Source: Chelatococcus sambhunathii (GTDB taxonomy: Bacteria > Pseudomonadota > Alphaproteobacteria > Rhizobiales > Beijerinckiaceae). Taken from it: DNA of 64,000 nucleotides. The stretch lies in the NCBI RefSeq assembly GCF_001418005.1, contig NZ_LIOL01000013.1, positions 1-64,000 on the forward strand. Direction: 5' to 3'. Both the position numbers and the translations under genes were made by a program. Under the pieces are notes generated by a model. It was not told the origin of the DNA. It worked only from the letters and a program-made list of their open reading frames with translations, and made no database searches. Position 1 is the first letter of the stretch, and each line of letters begins with the position of its first letter. Positions 8,438 to 18,532 of the stretch are shown one piece after another.

Positions 8438-10909
8438 CTAAGTGCCGCGCGGCTTGGCGCGCGTCGTCGGCGTGGCGCTGACCGGGTCCTCCGGCCAGGG
8501 ATGTTTGGGATAGCGGCCGCGCAGGTCAGCTCGCACGCCGGCCCAGGAGCCGCGCCAGAAGCCCGGCAGGTCGCGCGTAATCTGGATGGGCCGGTGCGCC
8601 GGCGACAGCAGTTCGAGGATGAGCGGCACGCGCCCGCCGGCGAGCGTCGGATGCCGGTCGAGCCCGAACAGTTCCTGCACCCGAAGGGCAATGGACGGTC
8701 CCTCCTCCCCGCCATAGTCGACGAGGATGCGCGAGCCTGTCGGTGCCTCGAAATGGGTCGGTGCCTCGGTATCGAGACGGCGCATCAGCTCCCAGGGCAC
8801 GAGGCTGCGCAGCGCCGCGTCGAGATGGCCGGCGTCGATCCCGGACAGGCTGGTCAAGCCGACGATATGGGGAGCGAGCCAGCGCTCGGCAGTTTGCGCC
8901 AGGGCCTCGTCCGTGAGGTCTGGCCAAGGTTCGCCCTCGGCGCGGCGCAGGAAGGCAACACGCTCGCGCAGTTGCTGCTGGCCCTTCGTCCAGGGCAGGC
9001 CATCGATGCCGATGGCTGCGACGCCCCGCGCCAGCACGGCGGCGGAAGCCTCGTCCGCCGGCACGGCAAGCGGGTGCTGGGCGAGGACGAGGGCGCCGAG
9101 GCGGCGTAGCTTGCGGGCGCGCAGGGCCCGGGCGGCCCGATCGAACACCACCTCTTCCACGTTCTCGATGTGATGGCCTGCGATAGCCTCGATGCCAGCT
9201 GGCGTGATCGGCGCCGCCAGCACGATGCGGGCGCTTGCGCCGCCGCCGGCGATCTCGGCCACGGCAAGGAAGGATTCGCGCGCCAGCCGGTCGGCCGAGT
9301 CGACGAAGGCGCCGCGGCCGTTGGCAAGCAGGAACTCACCCGCCTTGCCACGCGCGCGTGCGATGCGGTCCGGATAGGCTAGCGCGACGAGGACGCCGGG
9401 GTCATCGTTCGCCGCCGCGGCCGGCAGCCCGGCCGCAGCGGATTGCTGGGCCCAGCCGGCCGCCGTGCGGCGCATGTCGGCCGCCCGACGTGAACGGTCG
9501 GCCCGGAAGCGCTCCAGCCGCTCGACGAGATCCGTGCCGCTCCCACCGAGCCCGCGCTCGACGAGGATGGCGGCAATCTCCGCTGCAGTGCCGGCCGCGG
9601 TGCCGGCGGCGAGGACCATACGCGCGAGGCGCGGCGGTAGTGGCAGGTCGTGCAGGTGCCGGCCCGTCGGCGTGAGCCGCCCGCTACCGTCGAGCGCGTC
9701 GATCTCGACGAGGAGGCGCCGCGCCTCGGCAAGCGCGGGGGCGGGCGGCGCGTCGAGGAGGCGCAGCCGCATCGGGTCGCTGAGCCCCCAGGCCGCGCAG
9801 TCGAGCAGCAGCGGTGCAAGGTCGGCGGTCAGGATCTCGGGCCGTGCGAAAGGCTCGAGCGCGCCGTTGCCCGCCTCCTCCCACAGCCGGTAGCAGACGC
9901 CCGGCTCCGTCCTGCCGGCGCGGCCGCGCCGCTGGTCGGCCGAGGCGCGCGACACGCGCACCGTCTCGAGCCGCGTCAAGCCGATGTCGGGCTCGTAGCG
10001 CGGCACGCGCGCGAGACCGGAATCGATGACGACCCGGACACCGGCGATCGTCAGCGAGGTCTCGGCGACGGCGGTGGCCAGGACCACCTTGCGCCGCCCG
10101 GGCGGCGCAGACGCGATGGCCCGGTCCTGCGCGACACGATCAAGGGTGCCGTAGAGGGGCGCAATGTCGACGCTTGGGTCACGGATGCGCGCGCCTAGCA
10201 TCTCCGCCACGCGGCGGATCTCGCCCTGGCCGGGCAGGAAGACGAGGAGCGAGCCGGCCTCGACACCGAGCGCTGCCACCACGGCATCGGCCACGTCTTC
10301 CTCGATGCGCCGGCCGGGCGTGCGGCCGAGATAGCGCGTCTCGACCGGAAAGGCGCGACCTTCGCTTTCGATCACCGGCGCATCGCCGAGGAGCGCGGCA
10401 ACGCGCGCGCCATCGAGCGTCGCCGACATGACGAGGAGCCGCAGATTCGCGCTGAGGGCCTCCTGCGTCTCGATGGCGAGCGCGAGGCCGAGATCGGCAT
10501 CGAGCGAGCGCTCGTGGAACTCGTCGAACAGGACCGCCGACACGCCCTCGAGCGCCGGATCGTCGAGGATCATGCGCGTGAACACGCCTTCGGTGACGAC
10601 CTCGATGCGTGTCTTGCGCGAAACGCGCGTCTCCAGCCGGACCCGGAGGCCAACCGTCTCGCCGACCGTTTCGCCCAGAGTGGCCGCCATGCGAGCGGCC
10701 GCCGCGCGCGCTGCGAGACGCCGCGGCTCGAGCACGATGACACGCCCCGCACACCAAGCCTCGTTGCGCAGGACGAGCGGCACGCGCGTCGTCTTGCCGG
10801 CGCCGGGCGGTGCCACCAGGACCGCGGCATTGCGGGCCGCGAGCGCGGCACGCAGGGCCGGCAGCGCGTCATCCACTGGCAAGGGCTCGGGTAACGGTTG
10901 ATGCGTCAT
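8438..10909 (-). CDS. hrpB: ATP-dependent helicase HrpB
   Basis: A DEAH-box (DExH) superfamily 2 helicase of 823 residues; HrpB is conserved but its RNA or DNA substrate is not settled. Visible motifs in order: I (APPGAGKTTR), II (DEFHER), III (MSATLDG), then the second RecA domain ending in motif VI (QRRGRAGRTEPG), and the HrpB C-terminal domain ending WPEDP. The start ATG is at 10907-10909, just before HQPLPEPLP; the frame stays open far upstream, but that part overlaps the divergent chemoreceptor gene and is not conserved in kind. Length agrees with the normal 810-840. Confidence 0.94.
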   Translation of the reverse strand: MTHQPLPEPLPVDDALPALRAALAARNAAVLVAPPGAGKTTRVPLVLRNEAWCAGRVIVLEPRRLAARAAAARMAATLGETVGETVGLRVRLETRVSRKTRIEVVTEGVFTRMILDDPALEGVSAVLFDEFHERSLDADLGLALAIETQEALSANLRLLVMSATLDGARVAALLGDAPVIESEGRAFPVETRYLGRTPGRRIEEDVADAVVAALGVEAGSLLVFLPGQGEIRRVAEMLGARIRDPSVDIAPLYGTLDRVAQDRAIASAPPGRRKVVLATAVAETSLTIAGVRVVIDSGLARVPRYEPDIGLTRLETVRVSRASADQRRGRAGRTEPGVCYRLWEEAGNGALEPFARPEILTADLAPLLLDCAAWGLSDPMRLRLLDAPPAPALAEARRLLVEIDALDGSGRLTPTGRHLHDLPLPPRLARMVLAAGTAAGTAAEIAAILVERGLGGSGTDLVERLERFRADRSRRAADMRRTAAGWAQQSAAAGLPAAAANDDPGVLVALAYPDRIARARGKAGEFLLANGRGAFVDSADRLARESFLAVAEIAGGGASARIVLAAPITPAGIEAIAGHHIENVEEVVFDRAARALRARKLRRLGALVLAQHPLAVPADEASAAVLARGVAAIGIDGLPWTKGQQQLRERVAFLRRAEGEPWPDLTDEALAQTAERWLAPHIVGLTSLSGIDAGHLDAALRSLVPWELMRRLDTEAPTHFEAPTGSRILVDYGGEEGPSIALRVQELFGLDRHPTLAGGRVPLILELLSPAHRPIQITRDLPGFWRGSWAGVRADLRGRYPKHPWPEDPVSATPTTRAKPRGT

Positions 10910-11083
10910 GCCGTCCTTGATGGCGAAGAAGAAGGCTGCCCGCAAGCGAAGCCGCACGGCCCCATCCGGGATCGCCGCGGAAGAGGGTTTGCGTATCGTG
11001 AAGGAATGCAACGGCGGCGCAGGGCTTTGTTTACGCTCCAGGCGTAGTCTCGCTGCCCAGCCGCCATCAAAGCGACGACTGGA

Positions 11084-12946
11084 ATGCCCTCGTTCAGTTA
11101 CTTCCTTCCGTTCGTCGAGAGCGCATCGTTTCTCGTGCTGTCGGCCGTGCTGCTCGCGATTCTCGCGCCGCCGCTGGCGCGATGGCCCCTGGTCTGGCAG
11201 GTGGCCGTCGGCGTTGTCTTCGGTCTCGTCGCCATGGTGAGCATGTATCGGCCGGCTGTTCCGGTTCCGGGTTTGCTGTTCGACGCACGCAACGTCATGG
11301 TGACGCTCGCCGCTCCGGTCGGCGGCATCGCGAGCGCCGTGATCACCGCCGCGATGGCGATGGTGGTGCGCTGGGACGCGGGAGGAACCGGACTTGCCGC
11401 AGGGCTCATCGGCATCGGCACGAGTGCCGTGGCCGGATCGGCCTATCATCTGTTTCTGCGTCGCAAGCGACGCGCCCTGAATCATCGTGACATCCACGCC
11501 CTCGGGGCCATGGCAGGCATCCTGCCGCTGTTCAGCCTAGCTGCCCTTCCGTCCTGGGAAGCGACCCTCGCCGCACTGCAGACGATTGCCGTTCCGCATG
11601 TCGTCGTGAACTGGCTCGGCGTCGAGTTCACCGGCCTGCTCATTCTCTGGGATCGGGAACGGCGCTCGGCGGTGCACGCTCTCGGCGAGACCGAGCTGTT
11701 GCGGCGCGGCATCGTCGACAATGCGCCGGGGGTGCTCTTCCAGCGCGTGCTGCATCCGGACGGCCGCATCTCCTTCCCGTTCGTTTCCAAGGGAGCCATC
11801 GAGATATTCGGCATCGAGGCAGCCGAAATCATGAAAAGCGCCGACAGTCTGCACCGCCTCGTCCACCCGGAGGATCTCCCCGCATATCGCGAGGCGCTCG
11901 ACCTCTCCGCCCGCGATGGCGTGCCGTGCAACGTGCAGATCCGCGTCATCCGCCCGGAGGACGGCCGCATCGTCTGGCTGCGCACCCAGGCGACACCACG
12001 CACGGGCAACAGGGGCGAGATCATCTGGGACGGCTTTGTCATCGACGTGACCGACCGTATCACCGCTGAGGAGCTGAAGGCGGAGAACGAGCGCTCGCGC
12101 CAGCGCACGCTGCGCGAACTCGCCGACCGTTTCGAGCACGGGGTCGGGCAGGCGCTGCGCCAGCTCTCGCGGGCTGCCGATGACATGCGGGCGGCCGCCG
12201 GCAACCTCGCCACCACGGCGCAGGGCACCAGCCGCAAGGCGACCGAGGTCGCCGCCGATGCCGAGGCGACCTCGGCGCACGTGCGCACCGTGGCCGGCGC
12301 GGCGGAGCAGATCCACGCCTCCATCGACGAGTTGACCCGCCAGTCCATGGTCACGGTCGGCAAGGCACGCGAGACCTCCGAACATGTCGCCATGACCCGC
12401 GCCGACGTCGACGGCCTTGTCGATGCGGTGCAGAAGATCGGCACCATCGTCGAGTTCATCGAGGACATCGCCAATCAGACGAACCTTCTCGCCCTTAACG
12501 CCACCATCGAGGCCGCACGCGCCGGCGCCGCCGGCCGCGGCTTTGCGGTGGTGGCGAGCGAGGTCAAGAGCCTCGCCGTGCAGACGAGCCGGGCAACCGC
12601 CGAGATCGCCGCCAATATCGAGACCATCCGCAGCGCCTCCGTGGCGGCCGTGCGGGCCGTGGCCTCCATGGACGGCACGGTGGCCGACATCGGTCAGGCC
12701 GTTTCCATCGTCGCCGATGTCGCCAAGGCCCAGTCCCGCGCCGCCGAGGAGATCGCCGTCAGCGCCCGCCAGGCGGCCACGAGCACCCAGGCTGTCTCGG
12801 GCAACATCGGCGACGTGCGACTCGACGCCCAGAGCGCCGGCGTCGCCGCCGAGCAGGTGCTGCAGGCAGCGACGGAACTCGACGAGCAGGCGCTCGCCCT
12901 CAACGAGGCCGTCGACGCCTTCGTGCGCCAGGTCCGCTCCGCTTAG
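11084..12946 (+). CDS. Methyl-accepting chemotaxis protein with 5TM-LytS-type membrane region and PAS
   Basis: A 620-residue chemoreceptor. Residues about 5-190 form several membrane helices with the 5TMR-LYT signature (GLLFDARN, then [12 protein letters not shown] and [11 protein letters not shown]), as in LytS-like sensors, in place of a periplasmic ligand domain. A PAS/PAC domain follows (about 205-330: [10 protein letters not shown] to [13 protein letters not shown]), then the cytoplasmic signalling coiled coil with the conserved hairpin [21 protein letters not shown] and [15 protein letters not shown]. It should feed CheA-CheW. No CheW-binding pentapeptide-type tether is evident. The stop codon TAG is formed partly by the first base of an IS-derived insertion, so the native C-terminus may have differed slightly. 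Confidence 0.9.
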   Translation: MPSFSYFLPFVESASFLVLSAVLLAILAPPLARWPLVWQVAVGVVFGLVAMVSMYRPAVPVPGLLFDARNVMVTLAAPVGGIASAVITAAMAMVVRWDAGGTGLAAGLIGIGTSAVAGSAYHLFLRRKRRALNHRDIHALGAMAGILPLFSLAALPSWEATLAALQTIAVPHVVVNWLGVEFTGLLILWDRERRSAVHALGETELLRRGIVDNAPGVLFQRVLHPDGRISFPFVSKGAIEIFGIEAAEIMKSADSLHRLVHPEDLPAYREALDLSARDGVPCNVQIRVIRPEDGRIVWLRTQATPRTGNRGEIIWDGFVIDVTDRITAEELKAENERSRQRTLRELADRFEHGVGQALRQLSRAADDMRAAAGNLATTAQGTSRKATEVAADAEATSAHVRTVAGAAEQIHASIDELTRQSMVTVGKARETSEHVAMTRADVDGLVDAVQKIGTIVEFIEDIANQTNLLALNATIEAARAGAAGRGFAVVASEVKSLAVQTSRATAEIAANIETIRSASVAAVRAVASMDGTVADIGQAVSIVADVAKAQSRAAEEIAVSARQAATSTQAVSGNIGDVRLDAQSAGVAAEQVLQAATELDEQALALNEAVDAFVRQVRSA

Positions 12947-13364
12947 GCTGTGTTGACAAAGTGCCTGATCCACAGGCGGATGGCGCCGATGATTGCGAAG
13001 CCGAGCTAACTGGCCGAGGCTTTGTCGTAACGGGTGGCGATCCGGCGGTCGTTCTTGAGGCGGTTGCGCAGAGCGTAGACGACGCTGTCGACCGGGAGCC
13101 GCGCGAGACGATTGCGCTTCATGGGGATGAGCGGCTCTGCCCCGCGTGCCCGCAGATCGTCGCGGATGGCATTGCTGTCGTAGCCGTTGTCGGCGATCAA
13201 CACCTTCGCTTCCGGTCCAGGCTGATCGATCATCGGGCCGAAACCCTGGGCGTCGGACGCTTCGCCGGGTGCTGGTAGGCACGCACGACGGTGCTGTCTA
13301 TCATCTGGACGCTGGCCTGACCCACGTCGCTCGTTGAGCGGGAACCCCCTTTGTCAACACAGCC
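12946..13364 (-). mobile_element. IS5-family element, internally deleted 419-bp derivative
   Basis: The unit is bounded by perfect 15-bp terminal inverted repeats, GGCTGTGTTGACAAA at 12946-12960 and its complement at 13350-13364, each flanked by TA (12944-12945 and 13365-13366), the expected target duplication. Inside are two fragments of an IS5-type transposase on the minus strand. At 419 bp it is far below the 800-1000 bp of a full element, so it cannot move by itself but could be mobilised in trans. It lies exactly at the end of the chemoreceptor gene. Confidence 0.88.
13006..13348 (-). pseudogene. IS5-family transposase remnant
   Basis: Upstream fragment (about 13230-13348): SDVGQASVQMIDSTVVRAYQHP, the segment carrying the first catalytic Asp of IS5 transposases, ending in a stop after PTPRVSAR. 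Downstream fragment (13006-13233), in another frame: LIADNGYDSNAIRDDLRARG, the second-Asp region, and IPMKRNR up to RIATRYDKASAS. Between them the middle of the protein is missing. A TAG at 13006-13008 interrupts the end; beyond it the frame reads [19 protein letters not shown] into the terminal repeat. Deletion, frameshift and nonsense change together mean it is dead. Confidence 0.88.
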
Positions 13365-13440
13365 TAGGGAAAGGGCGTCACTCCGTTGTTCAAATAATGG
13401 CGGTGAAGCCGCCTTCATCCAAGTGTCGCTGCCGGAAGAC

Positions 13441-13965
13441 TCACCCGCGCTTTGCGGTCGCGAGAGCGGCCGAGAAAGCGTCGGCGAAGTCCGCCTTCTC
13501 ATCGGCCGACAGGACGTTGCCCACGGAAACACTTTCGCCGCGCGACACGACTGTCAGGCGTTGCAAACCGAAATCCTCGTCACAGACGCGCTCGAGCCGG
13601 GTCCAGGCCGGATTGAATCGCCACTCGCGCCGGTCGCCGCGGTGGCCGACCTTGCGCAGGAGAAGCTCAATCCGGCTCAGGACGACTTCCTCGAAACTGC
13701 GGGCGCGGCTGAAGTTGACGCGGAAGGCGAGATAGATGGCGAGCAGGTCAAGGCCGAAGAAGCCTGCAACCGGCCAGGCGCCGGCGAGCATGAAGGGGAC
13801 GCTGGAGACGAAGGTCGCGACGCACATCAGCGTCATGACCAGGCGGAAGGCGCTCTGCCCCAGCGAGCGGTGCGGCGTGATGAGCGCGCGGAACAGCGGT
13901 TCCGCCGCGGGATCGTTCACCGCGTCCGGACTCGGCGGGAGAGAGGGCTTGTCGCTCGTCATCAC
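13441..13965 (-). CDS. DUF2244 domain membrane protein
   Basis: A 174-residue protein. Residues about 40-85 contain two hydrophobic helices (FRLVMTLMCVATFVSSVPFML and VAGFFGLDLLAIYLAF), followed by a cytoplasmic beta-rich part with SRIELLLRKVG and WRFNPAWTRLERV. This is the DUF2244 architecture of alphaproteobacterial inner-membrane proteins; no function is known. It is divergent from nth, a frequent arrangement, with only 19 bases between the two start codons, so the promoters must overlap the opposite genes. ATG at 13963-13965 and a second ATG one codon later are both possible starts. Confidence 0.82.
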   Translation of the reverse strand: MMTSDKPSLPPSPDAVNDPAAEPLFRALITPHRSLGQSAFRLVMTLMCVATFVSSVPFMLAGAWPVAGFFGLDLLAIYLAFRVNFSRARSFEEVVLSRIELLLRKVGHRGDRREWRFNPAWTRLERVCDEDFGLQRLTVVSRGESVSVGNVLSADEKADFADAFSAALATAKRG

Positions 13966-13984
13966 CGTCCATTATAGGACCGGC

Positions 13985-14761
13985 ATGCGCGTGAAGCATC
14001 CTTCTTCTCCCGCCGGCGACACGGCGACTTCCCGACCCCGGCAGGCGGAGGCCGCTGGATCGGCCGGGGTGGTGCCGACCGGGAAGCTGCCGGCCCGTGC
14101 CGGCAGGGGCCGCAAGGGCCCAGTCGTGCCGGATGCCGCGACGGTCGCCGAGATCTTCAGACGCTTCCACGATGCCAACCCCGAGCCCAGGGGCGAGCTC
14201 GAATACGTCAATCCCTACACCTTGCTCGTCGCAGTCGTGCTGTCGGCCCAGGCGACGGACGCGGGCGTCAACAAGGCGACGCGCCCGCTCTTTGCCATCG
14301 CCGACACGCCGGCAAAGATGCTTGCTCTTGGCGAGGAGCCGCTGCGTGAGGCCATCAAGACCATCGGCCTCTACCGCAACAAGGCGAAAAACGTCATCGC
14401 CCTGTCGCGTCAGCTCATCGAGCGTTTCGGCGGCGAGGTGCCGCGCTCGCGTGAGGCGCTCGAGACCCTGCCGGGCGTCGGCCGCAAGACGGCGAACGTG
14501 GTCATGAACATCGCCTTCGGTGCGCCGACCATCGCCGTCGATACACATCTCTTCCGTGTCGCCAACCGCATCCCGCTCGCCCCGGGCAAAACTCCGCTCG
14601 CGGTTGAAATGGGTCTCGAGAAAGTCGTGCCCGAGCCCTATCGGCGCCACGCCCATCACTGGCTCATCCTGCACGGACGCTACGTCTGCAAGGCGCGCAA
14701 GCCGGATTGCAGCCGCTGCCTCATCAACGACCTGTGTCGCTACGAGGCCAAGACGATATGA
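13985..14761 (+). CDS. nth: Endonuclease III
   Basis: Base-excision repair glycosylase and AP lyase for oxidised pyrimidines. The 258 residues include an unconserved basic N-terminal extension of about 45 residues, then the helix-hairpin-helix LPGVGRKTANVV with the catalytic Lys and the catalytic Asp in IAVDTHLFRV. The C-terminal 4Fe-4S cluster ligands are seen as C-x6-C-x2-C-x5-C (CKARKPDCSRCLINDLC). The ATG at 13985 is chosen because it lies directly after the DUF2244 start; the open frame upstream is antisense to that gene. It is convergent with uppP (22-base gap). Confidence 0.94.
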   Translation: MRVKHPSSPAGDTATSRPRQAEAAGSAGVVPTGKLPARAGRGRKGPVVPDAATVAEIFRRFHDANPEPRGELEYVNPYTLLVAVVLSAQATDAGVNKATRPLFAIADTPAKMLALGEEPLREAIKTIGLYRNKAKNVIALSRQLIERFGGEVPRSREALETLPGVGRKTANVVMNIAFGAPTIAVDTHLFRVANRIPLAPGKTPLAVEMGLEKVVPEPYRRHAHHWLILHGRYVCKARKPDCSRCLINDLCRYEAKTI

Positions 14762-14783
14762 GCCGAGACGGCATGACGGTGGC

Positions 14784-15587
14784 TCAACCGTAGACGAGGA
14801 TGCCTGCCAGGCCGGCGGCGCCGATGACGATACGCCACCAGCCGAAGAGGGCGAACCCGTGCCGCGAGACGAAGTTGAGCAGTGAGCGCACTACGAAGAG
14901 GCCGGCGACAAAGGCCGAGACGAAGCCGATGACGATGAGGGCACCGTCGTTGAAGGAAAGGTTCTTGTAGTTCTTCAGGAGGTCGTAGGCAAAGGCCCCC
15001 GCCATGGTCGGCATGGCGAGGAAGAAGGAGAACTCCGCCGCCGAGCGCTTGTCGGCACCCATCAGCATGGCGCTGACGATGGTTGCACCCGAGCGCGACA
15101 CGCCGGGGATCATAGCGAGGCACTGGCAGATTCCGATCTTGAGATACATCGGCAGCGGGTAGTGCATGGCATCCCGATGCTCGACTTTCAGTGCCAGGCC
15201 GTCCACGGCGAGCAGTACGATGCCGCCGAGGATGAGCGAGATGCAGACGATCGTCGGATCGAACAGCACCTCCTTGATGAAGCCGTGCAAGATGGCGCCG
15301 ATGATGGCTGCCGGCAGGAACCCGATGAGGACGCCGAGGACGAAACGGCGCATGCCGGGGTCCGTCGGCAGGCCGCGGGCGACGGTGAGGAGCTTGCTGA
15401 AATAGACCGACAGGATGGCGAGGATGGCGCCGAGCTGGATCAGCACCTCGAAGGTCTTGCCATTCGATTCGAAGCCGATGAAATGGCCGACGAGCAGCAG
15501 GTGGCCCGTCGAGGACACCGGGATGAACTCCGTCAAGCCTTCGATGAGGCCGAGCACGAGTGCTTCGAGCGCGTCCGTGAAAGTCAT
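14784..15587 (-). CDS. uppP: Undecaprenyl-diphosphatase
   Basis: Integral membrane phosphatase (BacA/UppP family) that recycles undecaprenyl diphosphate to the monophosphate lipid carrier for peptidoglycan and other surface polymers. 267 residues with about eight hydrophobic helices. Catalytic motifs are [14 protein letters not shown] near the N-terminus and [10 protein letters not shown] in the second half. The ATG at 15585-15587 starts the conserved [19 protein letters not shown] segment; an upstream extension to 15713 is open but unconserved. It faces nth and is divergent from fzlA. Confidence 0.95.
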   Translation of the reverse strand: MTFTDALEALVLGLIEGLTEFIPVSSTGHLLLVGHFIGFESNGKTFEVLIQLGAILAILSVYFSKLLTVARGLPTDPGMRRFVLGVLIGFLPAAIIGAILHGFIKEVLFDPTIVCISLILGGIVLLAVDGLALKVEHRDAMHYPLPMYLKIGICQCLAMIPGVSRSGATIVSAMLMGADKRSAAEFSFFLAMPTMAGAFAYDLLKNYKNLSFNDGALIVIGFVSAFVAGLFVVRSLLNFVSRHGFALFGWWRIVIGAAGLAGILVYG

Positions 15588-15803
15588 GCGGCGATCCTGC
15601 GGCGGGCTGTGGGCGGGCTGTGAAGAGTTGCGAGAAGGGGCGGCGACGTCGTGTTCCGAGAAACGAATCGAGTTGTCTCGGCCCGGCAGCGGTTCTATAC
15701 GGGGAATGGCCATCGTGCCAGCCGGTCTGCGCGCGCGGATATGCCGGAAGGTGACCGCTCCCGCCTTATTGCCGCCTGTCTGTCAGCATAGTCCGCGCGT
15801 ATC

Positions 15804-16499
15804 ATGGCGACCCTGCATCACTATCCCTTCTGTCCGCACTCCCGCTTCATACGGCTCATCTTCGGCGAGATCGGTGCCGAACTATCCCTGGTGGAGGAAA
15901 AGCCGTGGGAGCGGCGCACCGAATTCCTGGTGCTTAACCCCGCCGGGCTCGTCCCCGTGCTGGTGGAGGAACAGGGGCTCGTCGTGCCCGGTGCCTCCGT
16001 CATCGCCGAATATCTCGACGAGACGCGGAGCGGCGGGCTCGACGCGATGCGCCGCCTCCTGCCGCAGACGGTGGCCGACCGGGTCGAGGTGCGGCGCCTG
16101 ATGGAGTGGTTCCACCAGAAGTTCTTCGAGGAGGTGTCGGGCTATCTCGTCACCGAGAAGATCTACAAGCGCTTCATGGGGGCCGACGCCGGCGGCGGAC
16201 CGCCGGACATGAGCGCCATCCGTGCGGCGCGCAGCAATGTCCGCTATCATATGAAATACATCGGCTTCCTGGCGGCGAAGCGGAACTGGCTGGCGGGCGC
16301 GCAGCTCTCCTATGCGGACCTCGCGGCGGCGGCGCACTTGTCCTGCGCCGACTATCTGGGCGATGTGCCCTGGGACGAGGACGAAACGGCGAAGGCGTGG
16401 TACGCACGGGTAAAATCGCGGCCGTCCTTCCGGACGCTGCTGAACGACAGGGTGCCGGGCATGGCGCCGGCCGCCCACTACGCGGATCTCGATTTCTGA
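15804..16499 (+). CDS. fzlA: FtsZ-localised protein A, GST-like
   Basis: A 231-residue glutathione S-transferase-fold protein. In Caulobacter FzlA binds FtsZ filaments and is needed for constriction and the septal cell-wall enzymes. Here the thioredoxin-like N-terminal domain begins [16 protein letters not shown], and the C-terminal helical domain contains [26 protein letters not shown] and [17 protein letters not shown], which resembles FzlA more than ordinary GSTs. It is the first gene of a tight operon with queG and an NAD-binding protein; the stop codon overlaps the queG start region. Assignment as FzlA is by family resemblance, not by test. Confidence 0.8.
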   Translation: MATLHHYPFCPHSRFIRLIFGEIGAELSLVEEKPWERRTEFLVLNPAGLVPVLVEEQGLVVPGASVIAEYLDETRSGGLDAMRRLLPQTVADRVEVRRLMEWFHQKFFEEVSGYLVTEKIYKRFMGADAGGGPPDMSAIRAARSNVRYHMKYIGFLAAKRNWLAGAQLSYADLAAAAHLSCADYLGDVPWDEDETAKAWYARVKSRPSFRTLLNDRVPGMAPAAHYADLDF

Positions 16500-17644
16500 C
16501 GGGCGAGGCGCTCAGACGCGCGATTGCCGCACGGGCCGCGGCCGAGGGCTTCGACGTCCTCAAGGTCACGCATCCGGCCGCCGTGCCGCAGCTGCCGGAG
16601 CGGCTTGGCGCGTGGCTCGCGGAAGGGTGCCAGGGCAGCATGGCGTGGATGGCAGACCGGGCAGACGAGCGGGCGGATCCCGCACGGCTCTGGCCTCAGG
16701 TGCGCTCCATCCTCCTGCTCGGCATGAACTACGGCCCTGCGGAGGATCCGCTGGCCAATCTCGCGCGGCCCGAGCGGGCGACCATCTCGGTCTATGCGCG
16801 CAACCGCGACTATCACGACATCATCAAGGGCAAGCTCAAGCAGGTGGCATCGCTCCTCGCCTCCGTAGGCGGCGCGGACGTCAAGGTCTTCGTCGACACC
16901 GCGCCGGTGATGGAGAAGCCGCTCGCGGAGGCGGCCGGTCTCGGCTGGCAGGGCAAGCACACGGTGCTCGTGTCGCGCACCTTCGGCAACTGGCTTTTCC
17001 TCGGTGCCATCTTCACCACGGCGGAGCTGCCGCCCGATGCGCCGGAAAAGGACCATTGCGGCTCGTGCCGGCGCTGCCTCGACATCTGCCCAACGGCGGC
17101 CTTCCCGGCGCCCTACGTGCTTGATGCACGACGCTGTATCTCCTACCTCACCATCGAGCACAGGGGGCCGATCCCGCGCGACCTGCGCGCCCTCATGGGC
17201 AATCGGGTCTTCGGCTGCGACGACTGCCTCGCCGTCTGCCCGTGGAACAAGTTCGCGCGGGAAGCGCGGGAGGCGCGCCTCGCCGCCCGGCCGGATCTAA
17301 CGGCGCCGTCGCTTGCTGCGCTCGCAGGGCTCGACGAGGCCGCCTTCCGGCAGCTCTTCGCCGGCTCGCCGATCAAGCGCACGGGGCGCGAACGCTTCAT
17401 CCGCAACGTGCTTGTCGCCATCGGCAATTCCGGCTTGCCGGCACTCGCGGAGTCCGCCTTGCGTCTGCTCGACGAGCCGAGTGCCCTGATACGCGGCACG
17501 GCCGTATGGGCCTTGTCGCGGCTGCTGCCGGCGGATGACTTCGTGGCGCTGGCTGCGCTTCGCATGGACGGGGAAGAGGACATGACCGTGCGCGATGAAT
17601 GGCGTTTGGCGCTCGCCGGGAGCGCAGCGGAGGGTCTGACGTGA
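16496..17644 (+). CDS. queG: Epoxyqueuosine reductase
   Basis: Cobalamin- and 4Fe-4S-dependent enzyme that reduces epoxyqueuosine to queuosine in tRNA. The DUF1730 region ([21 protein letters not shown]) is followed by two ferredoxin-type cluster motifs, [12 protein letters not shown] and [13 protein letters not shown], and a HEAT-like C-terminal part (residues about 320-375). No ATG, GTG or TTG exists in this frame near the expected start. The best fit is CTG at 16496-16498, overlapping the fzlA stop as CTGA and giving 382 residues, close to E. coli QueG (379). A GTG at 16397 would add 33 residues inside fzlA. The start is therefore uncertain, the gene itself is not. Confidence 0.9.
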   Translation: MTGEALRRAIAARAAAEGFDVLKVTHPAAVPQLPERLGAWLAEGCQGSMAWMADRADERADPARLWPQVRSILLLGMNYGPAEDPLANLARPERATISVYARNRDYHDIIKGKLKQVASLLASVGGADVKVFVDTAPVMEKPLAEAAGLGWQGKHTVLVSRTFGNWLFLGAIFTTAELPPDAPEKDHCGSCRRCLDICPTAAFPAPYVLDARRCISYLTIEHRGPIPRDLRALMGNRVFGCDDCLAVCPWNKFAREAREARLAARPDLTAPSLAALAGLDEAAFRQLFAGSPIKRTGRERFIRNVLVAIGNSGLPALAESALRLLDEPSALIRGTAVWALSRLLPADDFVALAALRMDGEEDMTVRDEWRLALAGSAAEGLT

Positions 17645-18525
17645 ACCTGTTCGTCTTCGGTCTCGGCTACAGCGCCAGCCACTTCATCGCCCGGTATCGC
17701 GAGCGCTTCGGCCGCGTCTCGGGGACGGTGCGCACCGCCGAGAAGGCGGCCGCGGTCAATGCGGCACCGGGCGAGATCGAGGCCTTCGTCTTCGCAGGCG
17801 GGCACCTGCCGCAGGCGGCGGCCGCTGCACTTGCAGAAGCCGATGCGCTCATCGTCAGCATCGCGCCGGGGCCCGAGGGGGACGTGGTGCTGGCGGCCGC
17901 GCGCGAGGCCATTGGAGGGGCGCCGAGGCTCGGGTGGATCGCCTATCTGTCCACCGTCGGCGTCTACGGCGACCATGGTGGTGCCTGGGTGGATGAAAGC
18001 GCGCCGCTCAATGCCTCCATGGGGCGCACGCGCCAGCGCGTCCTTGCCGAAGAGGCATGGCTGGCGCTCGGCGGCAAGACCGGCAAGGCGGTGCAGATCT
18101 TCCGGCTCGCCGGCATCTATGGACCGGGGCGCAGCCCGCTTGCCAAGCTCCTGCGCGGCGAGGCGCAGCGCATCGTCAAGCCCGGCCAGGTCTTCAACCG
18201 CATCCATGTGGAGGACATCGCCGCCGCGCTCGCCGCCTCTCTCGCGCGGCCGTCGCCGGGGGCGATCTACAATGTCGCCGACGACGAACCGGCCCCGCCC
18301 CAGGACGTCGTCGCCTATGCGGCCGAACTCGCCGGCATCGCTCCGCCGCCGGAGGTTCCTTTCGCGGAGGCCAACCTGTCGCCGATGGCGCGCAGCTTCT
18401 ATGCCGACAACCGCCGCGTCTGCAATCGCCGCCTGCGCGAGGAACTCGGCGTGTCGCTTGCCTACCCGACCTACCGTGAAGGGATTGCCGCACTGGCGCA
18501 GGTGGAGCTTGCCGGGCGACCTTGA
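17641..18525 (+). CDS. NAD(P)-binding epimerase/dehydratase-like protein (YeeZ-like SDR)
   Basis: A 294-residue extended/atypical short-chain dehydrogenase. The N-terminal FGLGYSA is the dinucleotide-binding glycine motif, and [19 protein letters not shown] corresponds to the Ser/Tyr region of the active site. The downstream YGPGRSPL and [12 protein letters not shown] are typical of the family. Substrate unknown; YeeZ-like proteins act on or bind NAD-linked sugars. It begins with GTG 17641-17643, overlapping the queG TGA as GTGA, so translation is coupled. Third gene of the fzlA operon; convergent with the olsB-like gene (7-base gap). Confidence 0.82.
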   Translation: MNLFVFGLGYSASHFIARYRERFGRVSGTVRTAEKAAAVNAAPGEIEAFVFAGGHLPQAAAAALAEADALIVSIAPGPEGDVVLAAAREAIGGAPRLGWIAYLSTVGVYGDHGGAWVDESAPLNASMGRTRQRVLAEEAWLALGGKTGKAVQIFRLAGIYGPGRSPLAKLLRGEAQRIVKPGQVFNRIHVEDIAAALAASLARPSPGAIYNVADDEPAPPQDVVAYAAELAGIAPPPEVPFAEANLSPMARSFYADNRRVCNRRLREELGVSLAYPTYREGIAALAQVELAGRP

Positions 18526-18532
18526 GACCCCG

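Noticed and set aside
12931-12943. The string GTCCGCTCCGCT at the chemoreceptor end also occurs near the solo IS end (about 29.78 kb, opposite strand)
   Set aside because: Only 12 bases, in opposite orientation relative to the IS end, and made of common GC-rich codons; chance is sufficient.
14748-14783. A terminator between the convergent nth and uppP genes
   Set aside because: GAGCC/GGCTC can pair but the stem is short, the loop long and no T-run follows on either strand.
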